The translations under genes were made by a program, and so were the position numbers. Positions 36,126 to 44,782 of a stretch of 64,000 nucleotides of DNA are shown piece after piece. Below the pieces are notes generated by a model. It made no database searches. It worked only from the letters and a program-made list of their open reading frames with translations, and was not told the DNA's origin. Within the stretch, counting starts at the first letter, position 1; each line of letters opens with the position of its first letter. The stretch covers positions 1 to 64,000 of the forward strand of contig JBJMGV010000054.1 in the NCBI GenBank assembly GCA_045807725.1. The letters run 5' to 3'. This stretch comes from DATENM01 sp045807725. GTDB taxonomy: Bacteria; Acidobacteriota; Blastocatellia; UBA7656.

Positions 36126-36160
36126 GCTCAATAGTCAGTTGCTCCTGAAAGGCCGGCAAC

Positions 36161-38617
36161 TCAGGCCGGTTCATTCAATCGCTCCCACTTCTCTTTCATC
36201 TCATTCAATATGCGGCGGTAGCGCAGGTCGTCGCGCAGCGCGTCCCAGTTCGGATTGCTCGACAGCCAGGGGTAATTTTCATTACCCATTGCGATGGCGC
36301 GCTCCAGCCACTCAATCGCCTTGTCGTTCTGCCGGTCGAGCGCATAGGCGGTCGCCAGATGATAAGCGATGTCCTGATCGGCGCGCGCCGTCTCGATCAC
36401 CGAATCGTCTATCAAAGCAAGGGCGCGGTCGCGCTCGCCCCGCGCCAGGTAGCAGTAAGCGAGAAAGAGTTTGCGCGCGTGCATATCGGGATGCTCGGCA
36501 AGAATCTCTTCAATCACCTGCGCCGCTTTGTCGAGGTCGCCGCGATAATAATCAATCACCGCGTTGTAAAAACGCAGCAGCGGGTGGTGCGGCTCGAAGG
36601 CTTGCCCATTGGCAATCTCGGCGGCGGCCCGGTCGTAGTCACGCTGATATATAAAGATTCGCGCGCGGTTGTAGCTGGCAAAGACCACGTCGGTCGGGCT
36701 GATCTTCAACAACCTGTCCCACTCGTCCAGCGCCTTCTCGTAGAGGCCGCTCAGCCGGTAGACGTAGGCGGCAGTCGAGTGCACAGACGGCTCGTTCGGC
36801 GCGTGGCGCAATAGGCGGCGTATCTCTTGCCGCGCCGCGTCCGAACGCCCTTCGATCAGATCGATGTAGACCATCCGCACGCGCGGCTCGACCAGTTTCG
36901 GGTTGATCTCCAGCGCACGCTCGAACGCCGCCTTCGCCTGCGCGTAGTAATCCAACCCGCCCATGCCTTTCAGAACGTAGTTCAATTCACAAACGCCAAG
37001 CCCGCTGTAGGCCAGCGCGAAATTCGGATCAAGCGCGACGGCCTTCGCAAACAGCTCAGCCGAAGTGTCGATGTCGGCGATGTCGAGCGTCTGCGTGATG
37101 AACTTATAAAGCAACGTGCGGCCCTTCAGGTAATTCTCGTAAGCCTCGGCGTTTTCGGTCGGCGTCATCACCAACCGCTCCTGCTCTTTCGTGCTCGTCT
37201 TTACGCGCAAGCCTTCGACTATCTGCCGCGAGATGGTGTCTTGAATGGTGATGATGTCTTTCGACTCGACATCGATCTTCTCGCTCCAGACGATCTCGCC
37301 GGTCAGCGTGTCAACCAGTTGCGGGGTGAGCCGGAAGCGGTCGCCCGATTTGATGTAGCCGCCGATCAAAACATGGTCTACGGCCAGTTGTGTGCCGACC
37401 GCGCGCGGGTCTACGTCGCGGTTCTGATAGGGCGCGATGTAAGACGACGGGCGCACGATGAGATCGTGAAGCTGCGCAAGCTCGGTGATGACGCTGTCGG
37501 CGAGGCTGAAGCCATAGAAGTCGTTTTCAGGGCTGCCCGACATATTTTTGAACGGCAGTATGGCGACGGCCTTCTTATCGCGCGACTGCCACATCGACGG
37601 CGAAGCGTCGGGCGGCGAACTGGTTCCGGCGCTCGATTCATCCTTCACTCGCGGGACCGGCGCGTTGCTGAAGGTGCGCTGCATCCACGAGGTCATGCGA
37701 TTGAAGAAACCGCCTTCAGCCGGCGGCCTGGCGGCTTGACGCAACGCCGCTTTGTCGCGCGGCACACCCTGTTCGGCGTAATAGCTGCGCACCAGCGCGC
37801 GCAAATCCGTGAGCACACGTTCGGCGGATTGATAACGCGTGTTCGGGTCTTTCACGAGCATTCTGGCGACGACCTGCTGCAACTGCGGCGGCACGCTTTC
37901 GATGGGCGGCGGCTCGTCGTGCATGACCGAATGCATCACGTCAACCGAAGACTTGCCTTTGAACGGCAGGCGACCCGTTAGCATCTCGTAAAAGACAACG
38001 CCGAGCGAGAAGATATCCGAACGCATATCGGCGCGCTCGCCCTTGGCCTGTTCGGGCGACATATAACTGGCCGTGCCGAAGGGCGAGCCGAGCTGCGTCA
38101 ACTCGACTGAAAGCTGCGCGTCGCTGCTGCCGTAGGGCGAAGAGGGCTTGAGCACTTTGGCCAATCCGAAGTCGAGGACTTTAATCTGGCCGCGCTCGTT
38201 GATCATAATATTCGACGATTTGATGTCGCGGTGAATGATGTTGTGGCGGTGCGCTTCGGCCAGGGCGTCGGTGATCTCAAGCATATATTCCAATGCCTGA
38301 TCGACGGCGAGCGGGCGACCGCTGACGACTTTCTTCAGCGTGCGCCCTTCGACGTACTGCATCACGAAGAAGAGCGAGCCTTCGGCTTCGTTGACTTCAT
38401 ACACCGTGCAGATGTTCGGATGATCGATAGCCGAAGCGGCGCGGGCTTCGCGCATAAAGCGGGCGCGGGCCTTCTCGTCGCCGATCAAGTCGGCAGCGAG
38501 CGCTTTGATAGCGACGATGCGATGGAGCTTGGTGTCCTCGGCCTTATAGACGACACCCATGCCGCCTTTGCCTATCTCTTTGAGAACGCGGTAATGAAGT
38601 ATGGTTTTTCCAACCAT
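36161..38617 (-). CDS. Ser/Thr protein kinase with TolB-like and TPR domains
   Basis: An 818-residue PknB-type kinase. The kinase domain (about 1-275) has the glycine loop EIGKGGMGVVYKAED, the VAIK-type Lys, catalytic HRDIKSSNIM and DFGLAKV, plus SYMSPEQAKGE. After a linker comes a FlgO/TolB-N-like domain (KAVAILPFKNMSGSPENDFY ... TGEIVWSEKID, about 345-490), then TPR repeats (about 535-810). There is no obvious membrane helix, so it is probably cytoplasmic. This architecture is common in Acidobacteriota. Its start overlaps the preceding gene by 46 bases. Confidence 0.92.
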   Translation of the reverse strand: MVGKTILHYRVLKEIGKGGMGVVYKAEDTKLHRIVAIKALAADLIGDEKARARFMREARAASAIDHPNICTVYEVNEAEGSLFFVMQYVEGRTLKKVVSGRPLAVDQALEYMLEITDALAEAHRHNIIHRDIKSSNIMINERGQIKVLDFGLAKVLKPSSPYGSSDAQLSVELTQLGSPFGTASYMSPEQAKGERADMRSDIFSLGVVFYEMLTGRLPFKGKSSVDVMHSVMHDEPPPIESVPPQLQQVVARMLVKDPNTRYQSAERVLTDLRALVRSYYAEQGVPRDKAALRQAARPPAEGGFFNRMTSWMQRTFSNAPVPRVKDESSAGTSSPPDASPSMWQSRDKKAVAILPFKNMSGSPENDFYGFSLADSVITELAQLHDLIVRPSSYIAPYQNRDVDPRAVGTQLAVDHVLIGGYIKSGDRFRLTPQLVDTLTGEIVWSEKIDVESKDIITIQDTISRQIVEGLRVKTSTKEQERLVMTPTENAEAYENYLKGRTLLYKFITQTLDIADIDTSAELFAKAVALDPNFALAYSGLGVCELNYVLKGMGGLDYYAQAKAAFERALEINPKLVEPRVRMVYIDLIEGRSDAARQEIRRLLRHAPNEPSVHSTAAYVYRLSGLYEKALDEWDRLLKISPTDVVFASYNRARIFIYQRDYDRAAAEIANGQAFEPHHPLLRFYNAVIDYYRGDLDKAAQVIEEILAEHPDMHARKLFLAYCYLARGERDRALALIDDSVIETARADQDIAYHLATAYALDRQNDKAIEWLERAIAMGNENYPWLSSNPNWDALRDDLRYRRILNEMKEKWERLNEPA

Positions 38618-39210
38618 GGGCTTGAACCTGACGACTGACGCCTGAATTCATTATACACGCGCGCCGATGCGCCGCGAAAGCTCCGATTAGAAGGCTGCCG
38701 CAAGTTCGCCGCTTCGTACAGCTCACGAGCGGGAGCGGCGGGAACCTGATCTTCGCGCACGCGCCGCACCTTCACGCGCCGCCCAAGCGTTCGGGCCGGA
38801 AGGATAACGAGCGTGCCTTCCATCGTGTCGCCGCTGATCTGGAATTGCCACAGCCCGTGCGTCTGCCCCCTGGTGAACTCGCCGGAGAGCGTGCCTTTGG
38901 CTTCATCGTATTGACAATCGAGTTTACCCATCGGTTCGCGCTGGCCATTGATGATCTTGTCGGCCAGCATCGTGACCACGCCCGGTTTGCCGGCGACCGC
39001 CTCGAAGCGATAGACCACAACTTCATTCTTGCAGGCGGGGCGGTCGCCGGCGCAGATAGACTCGCCTGTCCATGTGCCTATGACTGACGGTGGCGCGCTG
39101 CCTGTCCCGGCATACGACTGACGAGCCGCGCCGGTCAGACCGACAACGAGCATTGCCGCAGTAACGATCAGGCGAATCACTAAACGTCCGCTCTTGAAAT
39201 CAGCAATCAT
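38572..39210 (-). CDS. Secreted protein of unknown function upstream of the kinase
   Basis: A 212-residue product with an N-terminal signal or anchor (LVIRLIVTAAMLVVGLTGAA) and a lipocalin- or immunoglobulin-like region with a G-T-W start (VIGTWTGESICAGDRPACKN) and LSGEFTRGQTHGLWQFQISG. The last ~50 residues are basic, low in complexity, and run 46 bases into the kinase gene in another frame. It may be translated together with the kinase. I do not recognise the family. Confidence 0.6.
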   Translation of the reverse strand: MIADFKSGRLVIRLIVTAAMLVVGLTGAARQSYAGTGSAPPSVIGTWTGESICAGDRPACKNEVVVYRFEAVAGKPGVVTMLADKIINGQREPMGKLDCQYDEAKGTLSGEFTRGQTHGLWQFQISGDTMEGTLVILPARTLGRRVKVRRVREDQVPAAPARELYEAANLRQPSNRSFRGASARVYNEFRRQSSGSSPWLEKPYFITAFSKR

Positions 39211-39369
39211 CTGGCTTCTCCTGTGTTGAACTTGACTGAAGATAAGCTACACCACAGGCACTCAACAAACAAAGAGGTGAAGGCATGGCGTCTTCAGTCG
39301 GCTGACGATTCATCAACACGAGTAGCTTCTTAAGCGGAGAGCGCGAGCTGTGATAGTATAAGCGCCACG

Positions 39370-40863
39370 ATGAAAGTGGCTCGATCTGACAAAGGAATGA
39401 TTGTCGCGGCCCACCCGCTTGCCGCAGAGGCGGGCCGCGAAGTGCTCACCGCCGGCGGCAATGCCGTCGAAGCCGCCGTTGCCGTGTCGCTCACGCTCGG
39501 CGTCGTCGAACCTTTTGCGTCGGGACTGGGCGGCGGCGGTTTTATGATGATCGCTCCACACGGACAGCTTGCCGAGACAGTCGTGATTGATGGTCGCGGC
39601 AAGCTCTCTTCGCTGGCCAGCGAAGAATACATCTACCCGAAAGGCGTGATGCTGCCGTGGGTGCCGAAGACCGGGCCGATGTCAGTTGCCGTGCCCGGTT
39701 TGGGGCGAATGCTGGAGCTGGCGCGCGCGCGCTTTGGCGGAAAGCTGTCGATTCCAAGTCTTGTCGAACCCGCGATCCGGCTGGCGCGCGACGGCTTTGC
39801 GGTCGGCGAAGTCTTCGTCTACTGCTCGGCCTTGTTTGAAGGCACAGTTCGCTCGACGCCAGAGTGTGCCCGCATCTTCTTCAACCAGGGAGCGCGCTAT
39901 AAGCCCGGCGAGAGGTTGATCCAGCGCGAGCTGGCGCGTGCGCTCAGCATCGTTGCCGAGCAAGGCTTCGAGTCTTGCTATAGCGGCGTGATCGGCGAGG
40001 CGATGCGGCGCACGGTCAATGCGACGGGGCCGGTCTGGGGCGAAGACGACTTGGCCGCGTACGAAGCGAAGCTGCGCGCGCCTTTGCTGGCCGAGGTCGC
40101 CGCGCATCAGATCGCCACCACGCCGCCGCCCTCGCGTGGCGGGGCCGGCATCATCCGCACACTGCTCAGGTATGACCGTGACCCTGTGCGGCTGGCTCCC
40201 ATAATCCGAACCACATTTCGAGAACTCCACCCGCTTGTCGGCGATCCCGATTCGTTTGAGATCGACCTTACAAAACTTTTAGGAAGCGCGGAAGCCCCGA
40301 TGCCGGGAGGCGGTACGACTCACTTTGTCGTAGTGGATGGCGAAGGGACGATTGTGACTACCAGTCAGACCATCGGCCACTTCTTTGGCAGCGGCGTGGT
40401 CGTCGAAGGCTTCGGCATCGTGCTGAACGACGACATCTCTGATATGGAGCGCAAGCCCGGGCATCCAAATTCGGTCGGCCCGAATAAGCGTTCAGTGGCC
40501 AATATGGCTCCGACGATTGTTTTTCGAGACGGAAAGCCAAGACTTGCGCTGGGAACGCCGGGCAGCCTGCGCATCTTTCCGGCGATGGCTCAGGTGATCG
40601 GCAACGTCCTATTTCAAGGGATGGAGCTAGAGGGCGCGGTGGCGGCGGGTCGCATTCACTGGGAAGAGGGTCGTTTCTTTTTTGAAGGCGACATCCCCGC
40701 CGAGGTGCGCGCAAGAGCAAAGCGAGAGCTGGACGAGCCGGTTGACGAGCGGCGCTCGCAAGACCTTTTCTTCGGCGGCATACACGCCGTCGAGATACTT
40801 GCCGATGGCACGACCATCGGCGTCGCCGACCCCAGGCGCGAAGGCGTCGCATTGCCGCTCTAA
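39370..40863 (+). CDS. ggt: Gamma-glutamyltransferase family protein
   Basis: Ntn-hydrolase family enzyme that self-cleaves before a Thr and acts on gamma-glutamyl compounds such as glutathione. The first block is MIVAAHPLAAEAGREVLTAG and ASGLGGGGFMMI; the processing site is GGGTTHFVVVD with candidate nucleophile T316. The 497-residue product is shorter than E. coli Ggt (580) and shows no signal peptide, which would place it in the cytoplasm. The final C-terminal region (LALGTPGSLRIFPAMAQVIG) is intact. Confidence 0.88.
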   Translation: MKVARSDKGMIVAAHPLAAEAGREVLTAGGNAVEAAVAVSLTLGVVEPFASGLGGGGFMMIAPHGQLAETVVIDGRGKLSSLASEEYIYPKGVMLPWVPKTGPMSVAVPGLGRMLELARARFGGKLSIPSLVEPAIRLARDGFAVGEVFVYCSALFEGTVRSTPECARIFFNQGARYKPGERLIQRELARALSIVAEQGFESCYSGVIGEAMRRTVNATGPVWGEDDLAAYEAKLRAPLLAEVAAHQIATTPPPSRGGAGIIRTLLRYDRDPVRLAPIIRTTFRELHPLVGDPDSFEIDLTKLLGSAEAPMPGGGTTHFVVVDGEGTIVTTSQTIGHFFGSGVVVEGFGIVLNDDISDMERKPGHPNSVGPNKRSVANMAPTIVFRDGKPRLALGTPGSLRIFPAMAQVIGNVLFQGMELEGAVAAGRIHWEEGRFFFEGDIPAEVRARAKRELDEPVDERRSQDLFFGGIHAVEILADGTTIGVADPRREGVALPL

Positions 40864-40966
40864 CCGCAAATTTGAAGCTAGTAGAAGAACGAAAACCGGC
40901 AGACCACGGAAGGCTGAGGCGGCGAAAAACGAGAGCGGGCGCAAGGCCGGAAAGCGTGGCGGATGA
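40864..40966 (+). other. Coding-like remnant after ggt
   Basis: One frame through this stretch reads RRTKTGRPRKAEAAKNESGR and ends at TGA 40964-40966. The GRPRKAEAA motif resembles the start of recombinase or resolvase-associated proteins. There is no good start codon in the gap, so I treat it as a possible gene scrap belonging to the degraded element beside the tRNA. Chance is a real alternative. Confidence 0.25.
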
Positions 40967-41004
40967 CCAAAGGTAAGTTCAATGTGTCCCTGAATGTGTC
41001 CCTG

Positions 41005-41031
41005 AAACAAATAAAGCCACTTTGCAGTGGC
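41005..41031 (-). terminator. Rho-independent terminator for tRNA-Lys
   Basis: On the minus strand, GCCACT-GCAA-AGTGGC forms a 6-bp hairpin with a 4-base loop, followed by TTTATTTGTTT. It lies 23 bases beyond the tRNA 3' end. Confidence 0.75.
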
Positions 41032-41053
41032 CTTAAATCTTTGAATTATTTAA

Positions 41054-41126
41054 TGAGCCGTGCTGGGCTCGAACCAGCGACCCTCTGGTTAAAAGCCAGA
41101 TGCTCTACCGACTGAGCTAACGGCCC
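41054..41126 (-). tRNA. tRNA-Lys, anticodon TTT
   Basis: Read on the minus strand, the 73-base gene has acceptor stem GGGCCGT/ACGGCTC, discriminator A, D-arm AGCTCAGTCGGTAGAGC, anticodon loop CTTTTAA (anticodon TTT), and T-arm with GGTTCGAGCC. CCA is not encoded. A protein-like frame through it (SRAGLEPATLW) is a familiar false translation of tRNA DNA. A dead integrase lies next to its 5' side. Confidence 0.96.
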
Positions 41127-41254
41127 GCAAAAGACTTTTGTTTCCTCACTTCCAGCGATTAGCCATCCGCAAGGGCTGTCAATTGACCATCTGGTTTTTG
41201 CAGCCCGATCAGGCCAAACCAGTAATTCAAAAATATAGAGGCTGGGGAGGGCTT

Positions 41255-41509
41255 ATGCAAGAGCTAATCGAGCAGTTCATCCGTGTGAAGTGATTCCTCA
41301 TCATTAGCTTCAAACCTAAGAAGCCTTCCGAGCGCCGTATCCACACGCTTGCCTGTCTCTTGCTGGATACCGGCCTGCGAGTTGAAGAAGCAGTGACGCT
41401 CGAACTGCCGAAGGTGGCCCTTGATAACATGCGGGCAACGGTTTTCGGCAAGGGGAGTAAGGAACGCATCTATTTCGTCCTGCCGATCAATTCATCCTTT
41501 GTGCTATAA
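41255..41509 (+). pseudogene. Tyrosine recombinase (phage-type integrase) remnant
   Basis: An 85-codon frame with one internal stop (TGA after 12 codons). It starts MQELIEQFIRVK, like the N-terminal core-binding domain, then jumps to the catalytic domain: ACLLLDTGLRVEEAVTLEL (box I with the conserved Arg) and VFGKGSKERIYFVLP (the conserved Lys strand). It ends before the HxxR and Tyr boxes. An internal deletion, a stop and a lost C-terminus mean it cannot be active. GGGGAGGG lies before the ATG. It is the only mobile-element gene trace in the window. Confidence 0.8.
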
Positions 41510-41518
41510 AGTCTCCCT

Positions 41519-41968
41519 ATGCGAGCGGTCGTTCAACGAGTCACATCAGCAAAAGTCGAAGTGGATCAGCAGACCGTCGGCGAGATTGACGCCGGGCTGC
41601 TGGTATTGCTCGGCGTGGCGCGCGAAGACGAGCAGGCGGATGCCGATTATCTCGCTGACAAAATCGTCAACCTGCGCATCTTCCGCGACGAGGCGGGCAA
41701 GATGAACGGCTCGCTCGCGGACACAGGCGGCGCGATGCTGGTCGTCTCGCAGTTCACGCTTTACGGCGACGCGCGCAAAGGCCGCCGGCCTTCTTATACA
41801 GACGCCGCCGAACCGCAGAAGGCTAACGCGCTTTATGAATATTTCGTCAGCCGCGTGCGCGCTCAGGGAATCCAAGTCCAAACAGGCATCTTTCAAGCGA
41901 TGATGCAGGTGCATCTCGTCAACGACGGCCCGGTGACGATCCTGCTCGACAGCCGCAAGAAGTTTTGA
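41519..41968 (+). CDS. dtd: D-aminoacyl-tRNA deacylase
   Basis: Proofreading enzyme that removes D-amino acids (and Gly mischarged on tRNA-Ala) from tRNA. The 149-residue protein begins MRAVVQRVTSAKVEVD and carries the active-site motifs SQFTLYGD and NDGPVT (cross-subunit GP motif). Normal length. It begins 9 bases after the integrase remnant. Confidence 0.95.
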   Translation: MRAVVQRVTSAKVEVDQQTVGEIDAGLLVLLGVAREDEQADADYLADKIVNLRIFRDEAGKMNGSLADTGGAMLVVSQFTLYGDARKGRRPSYTDAAEPQKANALYEYFVSRVRAQGIQVQTGIFQAMMQVHLVNDGPVTILLDSRKKF

Positions 41969-41972
41969 GTCA

Positions 41973-42088
41973 ACAGTGACAAGTGACAAGAAGGAACGGG
42001 CGAGGCTTAAACATTTCTGCCTGACGCGCAAAAAATAAGGCCGGAGTAGGAAGCTACTCCGGCCCGTTGTCACTATTCACTTGTCACG
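41973..42088. repeat. Heptad-word inverted repeat (GTGACAA type) with an enclosed hairpin
   Basis: Left arm CAGTGACAAGTGACAAGAAG, right arm TTGTCACTATTCACTTGTCAC. Unlike the other copies, the loop encloses a separate perfect hairpin (42039-42064). It lies between the convergent genes dtd and ftsH. Confidence 0.8.
42030..42064 (-). terminator. Rho-independent terminator of ftsH
   Basis: GGCCGGAGTAG / CTACTCCGGCC is a perfect 11-bp stem with a 4-base loop. On the minus strand it is followed by TTATTTTTTG. It lies 28 bases past the ftsH stop. Confidence 0.8.
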
Positions 42089-42091
42089 AGA

Positions 42092-43999
42092 TTAGGCGCG
42101 GGCGTCGCCCGGAACCGGCAGGATCGGGTTGAGCACCGACGGCTTCGGCTCAATCTTGGGCTTGTCGCCGCTGCGCGTCGGGGTCGGCTCGTCGTCATCG
42201 AGCGGCAATCCCGCCACCAGCCGGCGAATCTGCACCGAATCCAGGCTCTCGCGTTCGAGCAGCGCTTCGGCCAGCCGAATCATCGCGTCCTTATTCTCGA
42301 CGATGATCTGCCGCGCGCGATTGTACTGCTCGGTGACGATGCGGTTGACCTCCTGGTCAATCTTGATCGCCGTGTCTTCGCTGTAATCCTGGTGCTGCGC
42401 GATCTCGCGGCCCAGGAAAATCTGCTCTTCCTTCTTGCCGTAGGTGATCGGGCCGAGCGTTGACATACCGAACTCGCAGACCATCTTGCGCGATAGCTCG
42501 GTCGCGCGCTCGATGTCATTGCTCGCGCCGGTCGTCATGTGATTCAAGAAAATCTCTTCGGCGATGCGCCCACCCATCAGGATGGCGACCTGACCTTCGA
42601 GATAATCTTTGGTGTGAGAATAACGATCCGCTTCCGGCAACTGCATCGTCACACCCAGCGCCATACCGCGCGGGATGATCGAGACCTTGTGAATCGGGTC
42701 GGCGTTCGGCACTTTGATGCCGACCAGCGTGTGACCCGCTTCGTGATAAGCCGTGTTGCGCTTCTCTTCGTTCGACATCACGATTGAGCGGCGCTCCGTG
42801 CCCATCAGCACTTTGTCTTTTGCCCACTCAAAATCCATCATAGCGACAGTCTTGCGGTTGTAACGCGCCGCGTTCAGCGCCGCTTCGTTGACGAGGTTCG
42901 CCAGGTCAGCGCCGGTGAAGCCCGGCGTGCCGCGCGCAATCACGTTGATGTCTACGTCGTCGCCGAGCGGAATCTTGCGCGTGTGAACGGCGAGAATGCC
43001 TTCGCGGCCTTTCACGTCGGGGCGATTGACCACGACACGGCGGTCGAAGCGGCCCGGACGCAACAGCGCCGGATCGAGCACGTCCGGTCGGTTGGTTGAC
43101 GCCATCAGGATGACGCCGTCGTTCGATTCAAAGCCGTCCATCTCGACGAGCAACTGGTTGAGCGTCTGCTCGCGCTCGTCGTGACCGCCGCCGAGGCCCG
43201 CGCCGCGATGACGACCAACGGCATCAATCTCGTCAATGAAGATGATGCACGGCGCGTTCTTCTTGCCCTGCTCGAAGAGGTCGCGCACGCGCGACGCGCC
43301 AACGCCGACGAACATCTCGACGAAGTCCGAACCTGAAATCGAGAAGAACGGCACATTGGCTTCGCCGGCCACGGCGCGCGCAAGCAAGGTCTTACCCGTG
43401 CCCGGAGGCCCCATCATCAGGACGCCTTTCGGAATGCGCCCGCCGAGCTTCTGAAACTTCTGCGGCTCTTTCAGAAACTCGATGATCTCCTGCAACTCTT
43501 CTTTGGCTTCGTCAACGCCGGCGACATCCTTGAAGGTTACGCGCTTCTGTTGATTGCTTAAAAGCTTGGCGCGGGACTTGCCGAACGACAGCGCCTTGTT
43601 GCCGCCCGACTGCATCTGCCGCATCATGAAAATCCATAGCCCGATGAAGACGAGCAGTGGCGCATAGCTCAACAGGCCGATCAGCCACTGGCTCGACGAC
43701 GAGCTTTTGAACGTATAGTTGGTGCCGGACTCGTTGAATTTCTTCGCCAGCTCGGCTTGAATAAATTCGTTGGTCAGCTCGATGCTGAAGGTCTGGCCGT
43801 TGGCAAGCTTGCCGCGCACGCCGCGACCCTCTTCGATAACGGCTTCAGTAATCTCCTTCTTCTCTGCTCGTTGCAGCAGCTCAGGATAATTGATTTCGGC
43901 AGTCTTCTGCGTATTTCTGCCGTTGAAGACCTGATAGAGAAGGATCGCGCCGCCAACAATCAGCACCCAGAAAATGATCTGTCTAACGGTTGAGTTCAC
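42092..43999 (-). CDS. ftsH: ATP-dependent zinc metalloprotease FtsH
   Basis: Membrane-bound AAA+ protease for quality control. The 635-residue protein has two N-terminal transmembrane helices flanking a periplasmic domain, Walker A GPPGTGKT (about residue 200), Walker B IIFIDEIDAVGR, SRH block NRPDVLDPALLRPGRFDRR, and zinc motif HEAGH (AYHEAGHTLVG). Length and order are normal. The C-terminal tail is Pro/Asp-rich and likely disordered. Confidence 0.97.
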   Translation of the reverse strand: MNSTVRQIIFWVLIVGGAILLYQVFNGRNTQKTAEINYPELLQRAEKKEITEAVIEEGRGVRGKLANGQTFSIELTNEFIQAELAKKFNESGTNYTFKSSSSSQWLIGLLSYAPLLVFIGLWIFMMRQMQSGGNKALSFGKSRAKLLSNQQKRVTFKDVAGVDEAKEELQEIIEFLKEPQKFQKLGGRIPKGVLMMGPPGTGKTLLARAVAGEANVPFFSISGSDFVEMFVGVGASRVRDLFEQGKKNAPCIIFIDEIDAVGRHRGAGLGGGHDEREQTLNQLLVEMDGFESNDGVILMASTNRPDVLDPALLRPGRFDRRVVVNRPDVKGREGILAVHTRKIPLGDDVDINVIARGTPGFTGADLANLVNEAALNAARYNRKTVAMMDFEWAKDKVLMGTERRSIVMSNEEKRNTAYHEAGHTLVGIKVPNADPIHKVSIIPRGMALGVTMQLPEADRYSHTKDYLEGQVAILMGGRIAEEIFLNHMTTGASNDIERATELSRKMVCEFGMSTLGPITYGKKEEQIFLGREIAQHQDYSEDTAIKIDQEVNRIVTEQYNRARQIIVENKDAMIRLAEALLERESLDSVQIRRLVAGLPLDDDEPTPTRSGDKPKIEPKPSVLNPILPVPGDARA

Positions 44000-44111
44000 C
44001 TGATACCTCCACGGAAACCGCGCATTTCGCGCGTATTCTCATTCTAACTGACTCCATTTTGATGCGCAATAACCCACCCCCGCCGCCTATGTTATAGATT
44101 TATTGCGAAGC

Positions 44112-44248
44112 CAGAAATCAGGAGTCAGAAGTCAGAAGTCAGAAGTCAGAATGAAAGAGGAAGTCGGCTGTCGCCTCCGCTTCTATCGTATCTTCTAAAC
44201 TCTCCCTCCTTTTCCATTCTGACTTCTGACTCCTGAATACTTTCTTCT
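44112..44248. repeat. Heptad-word inverted repeat (AGAAGTC type)
   Basis: Left arm AGGAGTCAGAAGTCAGAAGT and onward; right arm ATTCTGACTTCTGACTCCTG. The loop carries GGAAGTCGGCTGTCGCCTCC (44159-44178), the exact reverse complement of the loop core at 22214-22233. It separates the divergently placed ftsH start from the hpt-like stop. Confidence 0.92.
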
Positions 44249-44253
44249 GCCTC

Positions 44254-44763
44254 CTACTCACTCATCACTGCCAAAAACGGCAACTGGCGGAATTGATTCT
44301 GCAATCCCAGCCCGTAACCGAAGACGAAGCGCTCGTCGGCTTGAAAGGCGGCGAAGTCGGGCTGTATGTCAACGCGGCGCTCGCCGGGTTTGTCTACGAG
44401 CATACAGGTGCGCAGCGATTTGATGCTGCGGTCGGCCAGGTGCTTGGTCACATAGTCGAGCGTCACGCCGGTGGCGACAACGCCGCCGACCAACAAGATG
44501 TCGCGCCCGCGCGGATCGAATTCGCTGGTGAAGATCACTTCGGTCTGACCGCCGTGGCGGTGGCGGCTGACTTTCATAAAGCAGCAGCTCATCGGCATAT
44601 CGAGCGCGCGAATCAAGTCGGCTAAAAAGACAAAGGCATCGTCGAGCATGCCGACGACCGTGAGGTCGCGTACGGTGACACGGGCGCGGACTTCGGCGGC
44701 GAGTTCACGAATGCGGTTTTGAATTTCCTGCTCGGTGCGGACGATCTGAAGATTATTTTCCAT
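44254..44763 (-). CDS. Hypoxanthine phosphoribosyltransferase-like protein with an altered PRPP loop
   Basis: The 169-residue type-I PRTase-fold protein matches Hpt in DDAFVFLADLIRALDMPMSCC, FMKVSRHRH and the C-terminal FVFGYGLGLQNQFRQLPFLAV. In functional enzymes the PRPP loop reads E/D-D-x2-D-T-G-x-T; here it is GGVVATGVT (residues 93-101), so the acidic residues that bind ribose are replaced by Gly, Gly and Ala. The codons read clearly on the minus strand. It may be a regulatory or non-catalytic paralogue. Family assignment is good; activity is doubtful. Confidence 0.8.
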   Translation of the reverse strand: MENNLQIVRTEQEIQNRIRELAAEVRARVTVRDLTVVGMLDDAFVFLADLIRALDMPMSCCFMKVSRHRHGGQTEVIFTSEFDPRGRDILLVGGVVATGVTLDYVTKHLADRSIKSLRTCMLVDKPGERRVDIQPDFAAFQADERFVFGYGLGLQNQFRQLPFLAVMSE

Positions 44764-44782
44764 CGGTGCTCCTGCGCATTTC

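Noticed and set aside
39370..40863. Truncated or frameshifted gamma-glutamyltransferase
   Set aside because: The protein is shorter than E. coli Ggt, but the N-terminal block, processing Thr and C-terminal blocks are all present in one frame.
40973..41127. Protein-like frame through tRNA-Lys (contains SRAGLEPATLW)
   Set aside because: It is the translation of the tRNA gene, a common annotation artefact.
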